Shown here piece by piece: positions 15,838 through 19,492 of a stretch of DNA of 19,492 nt (position 1 is the stretch's first letter; every line of letters begins with the position of its first letter). A program made the translations under genes and the position numbers. The stretch comes from CAUZEO01 sp963578625 (GTDB lineage: Bacteria; Verrucomicrobiota; Kiritimatiellia; SLOV01), in assembly GCA_963578625.1 (NCBI GenBank), contig CAUZEO010000054.1:1-19492 (forward strand), written 5' to 3'. A model generated the notes under the pieces. The model saw nothing but the letters and a program-made list of their open reading frames with translations. It searched no databases and was not told the origin of the DNA.

Positions 15838-16210
15838 GGTGGAGTGGATCATAGAGGGTAGTCACGAAATGCCAATGTCGAATATTCGCCTTGCGCACCG
15901 CCCAAAGGGGCATCCTCACCGTAGCCTGGGGCATCGCCCCAGGAACGCGTCGAGGAGGGGCGCCGCACGCCGAAAGCGTGCTTCACTACCGTGATGCCAA
16001 GGCGGAGGTTAGGCACGCTTTCAGCGTGCGCATCGAGGGATCCTGGAATCCTTGGGCGGCGCCCCAGGCTACGGTGAGGATGCGCCGTTGGCGCGATGCG
16101 ATGCTCGCGACGTGCCCCAAATTCACATAATTCAACTTGCACTCCCCCGCGGAGTGACATATCCGATTACCTTTCAGTTCACTATTTAAACACGCCTTCA
16201 GGAGCCACTC
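15838..16210. other. Divergent gap with a large paired hairpin repeat
   Basis: No credible gene is present. Most of the gap, about 15905-16095, is the repeat pair described separately; the open frames across it read like repeat translations (for example PQATVRM) and have no ribosome binding site. The final 100 bases, 16110-16200, are non-repetitive and should contain the promoter of the epimerase operon. I could not assign -35/-10 boxes with confidence. Confidence 0.55.
15911..16082. repeat. Hairpin repeat family 3: two composite modules, head to head
   Basis: The first 22 bases (15911-15932, CATCCTCACCGTAGCCTGGG plus GC) are the exact reverse complement of 16061-16082. Nearer the centre, GCACGCCGAAAGCGTGC (15965-15981) is matched by 16013-16029 with one change. 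Each module therefore consists of a GTAGC-tagged hairpin (CCTGGGGC/GCCCCAGG, 15925-15943; one mismatch in the right copy, 16050-16068) and, about 22 bases on, a second hairpin (GCACGC/GCGTGC). The modules face each other around a 31-base centre. No transposase is encoded, which fits a BIME-like or non-autonomous element. Confidence 0.85.
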
Positions 16211-17191
16211 ATGAAAATCGCAATCCTCGGCGGCACTCGATTTATCGGGCCCAGCATCGTTCGAATCCTTTCCGACCAGGGGCACCAGGTGTCCGTGTAC
16301 CACAGTGGCCGGACGATGGGCGACTTGCCCGACGGCGTCGAGCGCGTGATCATCGACCGCACCAAGAAAGGTGAGACCACCGCCGCGCTCCGTGAACACC
16401 GCCCGGAAGCAATCATCGACATGATCTGCATGGAGTCTGAGCAAATCGCTGAGGTCATCGACGCCGATCTCCCCCTCAGGCATTACGTCTTCTGCAGCAG
16501 CACTGCTCTATATGGGAAAATCGGGAATGACACCCCTGGCGAATCGTATAAGCCCGATCCCGACAATGCGTACACGACAGGAAAAGTGGATTGCGAAGAA
16601 CTCCTTTTCAATGCGTACCGGGAAACCGGCTTTCCCGCGACCAGCCTTCGTCTTGCGCACCCCTATGGTCCACTCGATGAGCTTCTCTACAATACGGGGC
16701 GCGAATCGCACTTTCTCGACCGGATGCGCCATGGACGCCCGATCCTGATTCCCGGCACCGGGGAAACCCGCATCCACTCCATCTATGTAGAGGACTCCGC
16801 GCGCGCATTCGTCCACGTCTTGTGCCGCGACGATTGTATGGGGCAAACCTACAACCTGGCGGGAGAGCAGGTCCTGACCCTGAACGAATACTTCGAATCG
16901 ATTGCCCGCGCACTCGATCGCCCGCTCGTCGCCGAGCACATTCCGGCCGAATGGTTCGAAGCGAACACGGACTTCTGGAAAGGCCACTCGCGAAGTTTCG
17001 ACTTCGCATCCGCCTGGTACAGGTACCAGAGCGCCTTCGATATTTCCGCCCTCAAAGCCACGGGATTCGAGTGTCTGACGGATCACGATCAGGGCGTGGC
17101 AAATAATGTGGCCTGGCTGGATTCCCGGAACATGATACCCTCCTCATCAGATGACGATATGGAGGACCGGATGATCAAGGCGGTGCGCTAA
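16211..17191 (+). CDS. NAD-dependent epimerase/dehydratase (extended SDR)
   Basis: The protein has 326 residues. The Rossmann motif GGTRFIG is at 7-13, the catalytic serine or threonine lies in FCSSTALYG (94-102), and the catalytic pair Y121 and K125 lies in YTTGK. Substrate-domain segments include LRLAHPYGP and, further on, IHSIYVEDSARAFVHVL, both typical of nucleotide-sugar or sugar epimerases in the extended SDR family. AGGAG lies six bases before the ATG. It is the first gene of a co-directional run with an oxidoreductase, a TIM-barrel isomerase and a sulfatase-fold enzyme, which suggests work on a free or modified sugar rather than on cell-surface nucleotide sugars. The exact substrate is unknown. 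Confidence 0.85.
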   Translation: MKIAILGGTRFIGPSIVRILSDQGHQVSVYHSGRTMGDLPDGVERVIIDRTKKGETTAALREHRPEAIIDMICMESEQIAEVIDADLPLRHYVFCSSTALYGKIGNDTPGESYKPDPDNAYTTGKVDCEELLFNAYRETGFPATSLRLAHPYGPLDELLYNTGRESHFLDRMRHGRPILIPGTGETRIHSIYVEDSARAFVHVLCRDDCMGQTYNLAGEQVLTLNEYFESIARALDRPLVAEHIPAEWFEANTDFWKGHSRSFDFASAWYRYQSAFDISALKATGFECLTDHDQGVANNVAWLDSRNMIPSSSDDDMEDRMIKAVR

Positions 17192-17251
17192 TGCCAGCGT
17201 ACTACGTAATTTTGTAGCGACAACGACTCAACAATCTGCGAAACAAGCGGT

Positions 17252-18259
17252 ATGGAAAAACTGAATATAGGAATCGTGGGCATGGGCGGAATCGGAAACA
17301 ACCATGCGGGCTGCTACGGGAACAATCCGCACACTGAGGTTGTCGCGGTCTGCGATATCGATGTCGAACGCGCGAACAAGGCTGCCGAAGAACACGGCGC
17401 CCGGGCTTTTCACTCCATCCGGGAAATGCTGGACAGCGGACTCCGAATCGATGCCGCCGGCGTTACCACCGCGGGAACCGAGAATGGAGGCGACCACTAC
17501 GAGCCGACCATGGAGCTTCTCAACGCCGGGATCCCTGTCCTGGGTGAAAAACCCATCTCAAACGATGTCGGCAAAGCCCGGGAAATGGTGGCACTCGCGC
17601 GCGAAAAATCGATCCCCTACGCCATCAACCTGAACCACCGATTCACCCCGGCCGCGCTCCGCGCAAAGGAGTGGATTGACGCCGGCCGGCTGGGCGAGCT
17701 GCACATGATCCGGATGATGATGTGGATCTCAAATCCCAATGAAACGAGCCCTCATTTCCACATTCGCGCCCTCCACCCTCACTCCATCGATGTCATGCGA
17801 TACTTCTGCGGAAACATCGTCAAGGTCCATGCCTTTTTCCGAAAGGGAAACGGGCGCGATACCTGGTCCAACGCGCAGGTAAACATGCTTTTCGAAAGCG
17901 GAGTGATTGGAAACCTGATGGGCAGCTATGACGGCGGTGGGCCGGGGCATTCGTGGGGGCTGGAGACCTGCGAAGTGGTCGGTCATGAGGCCCGGGTCGT
18001 ACTCGAGGACGCATGCGAGGCCCTACATTTTCAACCCCGGAAAACCGGGGAGGATGAAACCTTCCGAAATCTCGGCGGCATGAAGAGTTTCGGCGAGACT
18101 TTCCAAAGCCGGATTGACCGATGGGTCGAAGACTTGCGAAACAAGGTAGCTCCGGAAGATGTCGAAGCCAACGGCGCAGATGCCTTGCAGGGCCAATGGG
18201 TGATTGAGGCGGCAATTGAAAGCTGGGAAAAAGAAAGCGTGGTAAGTGTTCGCATATGA
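17252..18259 (+). CDS. Gfo/Idh/MocA family oxidoreductase
   Basis: This is an NAD(P)-dependent sugar or cyclitol dehydrogenase, predicted cytoplasmic, of 335 residues. The N-terminal Rossmann motif GMGGIGNNH is at 10-18, the family EKP motif is at 99-101 (GEKPIS), and NLNHRFTPA (126-134) leads into the C-terminal domain. The catalytic histidine region is HIRALHPHSIDVMRYF (170-185), with H177 and D180 placed as in inositol and glucose-fructose oxidoreductases. There is no signal peptide. It begins 60 bases after the epimerase, with only a weak AAGCGG site before the ATG, and its stop overlaps the next start (ATGA). Together with the neighbouring isomerase it could form a redox-epimerisation pair, as in inositol or keto-sugar pathways; that is inference. 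Confidence 0.88.
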   Translation: MEKLNIGIVGMGGIGNNHAGCYGNNPHTEVVAVCDIDVERANKAAEEHGARAFHSIREMLDSGLRIDAAGVTTAGTENGGDHYEPTMELLNAGIPVLGEKPISNDVGKAREMVALAREKSIPYAINLNHRFTPAALRAKEWIDAGRLGELHMIRMMMWISNPNETSPHFHIRALHPHSIDVMRYFCGNIVKVHAFFRKGNGRDTWSNAQVNMLFESGVIGNLMGSYDGGGPGHSWGLETCEVVGHEARVVLEDACEALHFQPRKTGEDETFRNLGGMKSFGETFQSRIDRWVEDLRNKVAPEDVEANGADALQGQWVIEAAIESWEKESVVSVRI

Positions 18260-19053
18260 AAGTTGGAGTAAATTCAGTTCTATTCGGCGGTCATGACATT
18301 GCAACCACATTCAAATACACCGCGGTATGCGGGTATGACGGCATCGAGATATCGGCCATTGACGGCATGAGCGAGCACCTCGTACTCAGCCGCTGGCGCG
18401 AACTTGCCCCGGAGATTAACGACCTCTCAAAACAATATGATCTGCCGATCCTTGCCATGGAGCAGCCGTCACGGGACCGGGACACCATGGAAAGCGCCTT
18501 TCAGGCCGCGAAAGAAATCGATTGCCCGATCATTAACTGCGGCCCCGGCGGCAAATCCGGCGACGAAGAAAGCTTCAAGGAAACCGTCGCATCGCTGCGC
18601 GAGCTGGCGAGAATGGCGGAGGACAATGGAGTCACTCTCTGCGTCAAGGCACACGTCGGCGCGTCGATATACAACACCCCGACGACGGTGCGAGCACTCG
18701 AGGAGATAGATTCGGCGGCGTTCGGACTGGATATGGATCCAAGCCATATTTATCGGGCGGATGAAAACCCGGTGGATGCCCTGGAGGCAGTTATTTCGCG
18801 CATTCGTCACGTTCACATTCGCGACTGCAAAGGCCGGCAGCAGAGTCCCGGTACGCCGCCCGATCAAGCGAACGGCCGTGGTGACATCGATCTACTGGGA
18901 TACATTCGCGTGCTCAAGGAGAACGGATACATCGGACCGCTCGACCTCGAAGTCATCGGCGCGAAAGATTTCGATCTGCCGGACTGCGTGGCGATCGCCG
19001 CGGAAGCCCGGGGGCACATGCAAGCGTGTTTGCAAGCCTGTGGCGCTCGATGA
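18256..19053 (+). CDS. Xylose-isomerase-like TIM-barrel sugar epimerase/isomerase
   Basis: The 265 residues form an AP-endonuclease-2/xylose-isomerase-type barrel, recognised by the strand-end motifs YDGIEISAIDG (27-37), ILAMEQPS (65-72), INCGPGG (93-99), LDMDPSHIYR (158-167), HVHIRDCKG (185-193) and LDLEVIG (229-235). Expected metal ligands D161, a histidine of HVHIRD and E232 are present. At the position where relatives usually have Glu (an ENH-type motif) this protein has VKAHVG with K131. This may shift the metal site or mark a subfamily. Translation is coupled to the previous gene (ATGA at 18256-18259), and its own stop overlaps the next start. The substrate is unknown. Confidence 0.85.
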   Translation: MKVGVNSVLFGGHDIATTFKYTAVCGYDGIEISAIDGMSEHLVLSRWRELAPEINDLSKQYDLPILAMEQPSRDRDTMESAFQAAKEIDCPIINCGPGGKSGDEESFKETVASLRELARMAEDNGVTLCVKAHVGASIYNTPTTVRALEEIDSAAFGLDMDPSHIYRADENPVDALEAVISRIRHVHIRDCKGRQQSPGTPPDQANGRGDIDLLGYIRVLKENGYIGPLDLEVIGAKDFDLPDCVAIAAEARGHMQACLQACGAR

Positions 19054-19492
19054 ACCAACCCCCCAACATTCTCCTCATCGCCATCGACTCCCTGCTGTCC
19101 AAGCACATGAGTTGCTACGGATATCGCCACCAGACGACAGCGCATATCGACCAGTTCGCAGCATCCGGCACGCTATTCGAGAACACCTTTTCGGCCCACA
19201 TCCCTACGACGCCCGCCTATGCCTCGATGCTCACTGGTCGGGACTGTTTCGGCACCGAAGTGGTCGCACTGCGGCACCAGGGCGAGCTCACAGCGCGGGT
19301 TCGCACCCTCTCGGAAATCCTGCGTGACCATGGATACGCGACGACCTGCGTGGGTTTTACCGGAAATCCTTCCGCGCGAGGCTTCGACAACTATATCGAC
19401 TATCCCTCCTGGGGCGGTTGGGAGGATCGTCCGCTGCGAAAAGCCGAGTTACTGAATGAGGTCACTGTACCTGAGCTCGAACGCCTGCAGGC
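19050..19492 (+). CDS. Sulfatase-fold (alkaline phosphatase superfamily) hydrolase, 3' end cut by the window
   Basis: The frame opens with ATG at 19050, overlapping the previous stop by four bases (ATGA), and runs off the right edge after about 147 residues. The N-terminal NILLIAIDSLLSKHMSCYGY contains the metal Asp D13, and the Gly-Tyr pair of the sulfatase family follows. The active-site segment reads IPTTPAYASMLTGR (51-64). It aligns with the sulfatase C/S-x-P-x-R-x-x-x-x-T-G signature, but has T53 instead of the Cys or Ser that becomes formylglycine, and Y57 instead of Arg. No signal peptide is seen. The residues argue against a standard formylglycine sulfatase; a Thr-nucleophile phosphodiesterase or phosphotransferase is possible. 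It is the fourth gene of the coupled operon. Confidence 0.82.
   Translation, partial: MNQPPNILLIAIDSLLSKHMSCYGYRHQTTAHIDQFAASGTLFENTFSAHIPTTPAYASMLTGRDCFGTEVVALRHQGELTARVRTLSEILRDHGYATTCVGFTGNPSARGFDNYIDYPSWGGWEDRPLRKAELLNEVTVPELERLQ

Noticed and set aside
15596..16160. Several open frames across the family 3 repeat (for example translations with PQATVRM)
   Set aside because: They are translations of the hairpin repeat. Such frames are often annotated as hypothetical proteins, but they have no ribosome binding site and lie within repeat arms.
1..19492. CRISPR array, tRNA genes, insertion sequence or phage genes
   Set aside because: No regularly spaced repeat array, tRNA-like cloverleaf, transposase or phage protein could be recognised by eye; a covariance-model scan would be needed to exclude small RNAs.

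Overview
The window reads as a chromosomal segment of an uncultured, moderately GC-rich, diderm-type bacterium. It encodes PspB/PspC inner-membrane proteins, several signal peptides, and sigma-54 regulation. A neighbourhood of Gfo/Idh/MocA oxidoreductase, TIM-barrel epimerase and sulfatase-fold enzyme, together with long gene-poor gaps full of short hairpin repeats, is typical of PVC-group bacteria and candidate phyla such as Hydrogenedentota or Sumerlaeota. This placement is inference with low confidence: no rRNA, tRNA or phylogenetic marker is present.

Layout. 1-504 is gene-free and repeat-bearing. 505-866 (-) is a small exported protein broken by one frameshift. 928-2535 (+) is a class I fumarase. 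2571-3620 (-) is PspF, a bacterial enhancer-binding protein, divergent from pspA-pspB-pspC (4207-5555, +). The 586-base gap between them holds a good -24/-12 promoter, an AT-rich bend region and a palindromic upstream activator candidate. 5749-7107 (+) is an exported PQQ-type beta-propeller carrying a coiled-coil insertion. 7142-9739 (-) is a family GH38 alpha-mannosidase. 10166-10957 (+) is a short-chain dehydrogenase. 11167-13680 (-) is a molybdate transporter operon, modA-modB-modC, with overlapping genes. 13924-15837 (-) encodes an exported protein made of about a dozen 'D-x-x-G-N/D-D-x-Y' repeats, for which I recognise no named family. 16211 to the right edge (+) is a tightly coupled four-gene run: NAD-dependent epimerase, Gfo/Idh/MocA oxidoreductase, xylose-isomerase-like TIM barrel, and a truncated sulfatase-fold hydrolase with Thr in place of the formylglycine-forming Cys/Ser.

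How the genes work together. The psp block is a self-contained envelope-stress module: PspF acting with sigma-54, the PspA effector, and PspB/C sensors. The mod genes supply molybdate to enzymes that are not in the window. The right-hand run looks like a sugar or cyclitol modification/catabolism operon. The intergenic regions carry at least four families of hairpin-forming repeats; three of them share a GTAGC/GCTAC tag beside otherwise unrelated palindromes. No CRISPR array, insertion sequence, phage gene or RNA gene was found. The strongest candidates for something undescribed are the GND-repeat exported protein, the tagged hairpin repeats, and the Thr-type sulfatase-fold enzyme in its coupled operon.
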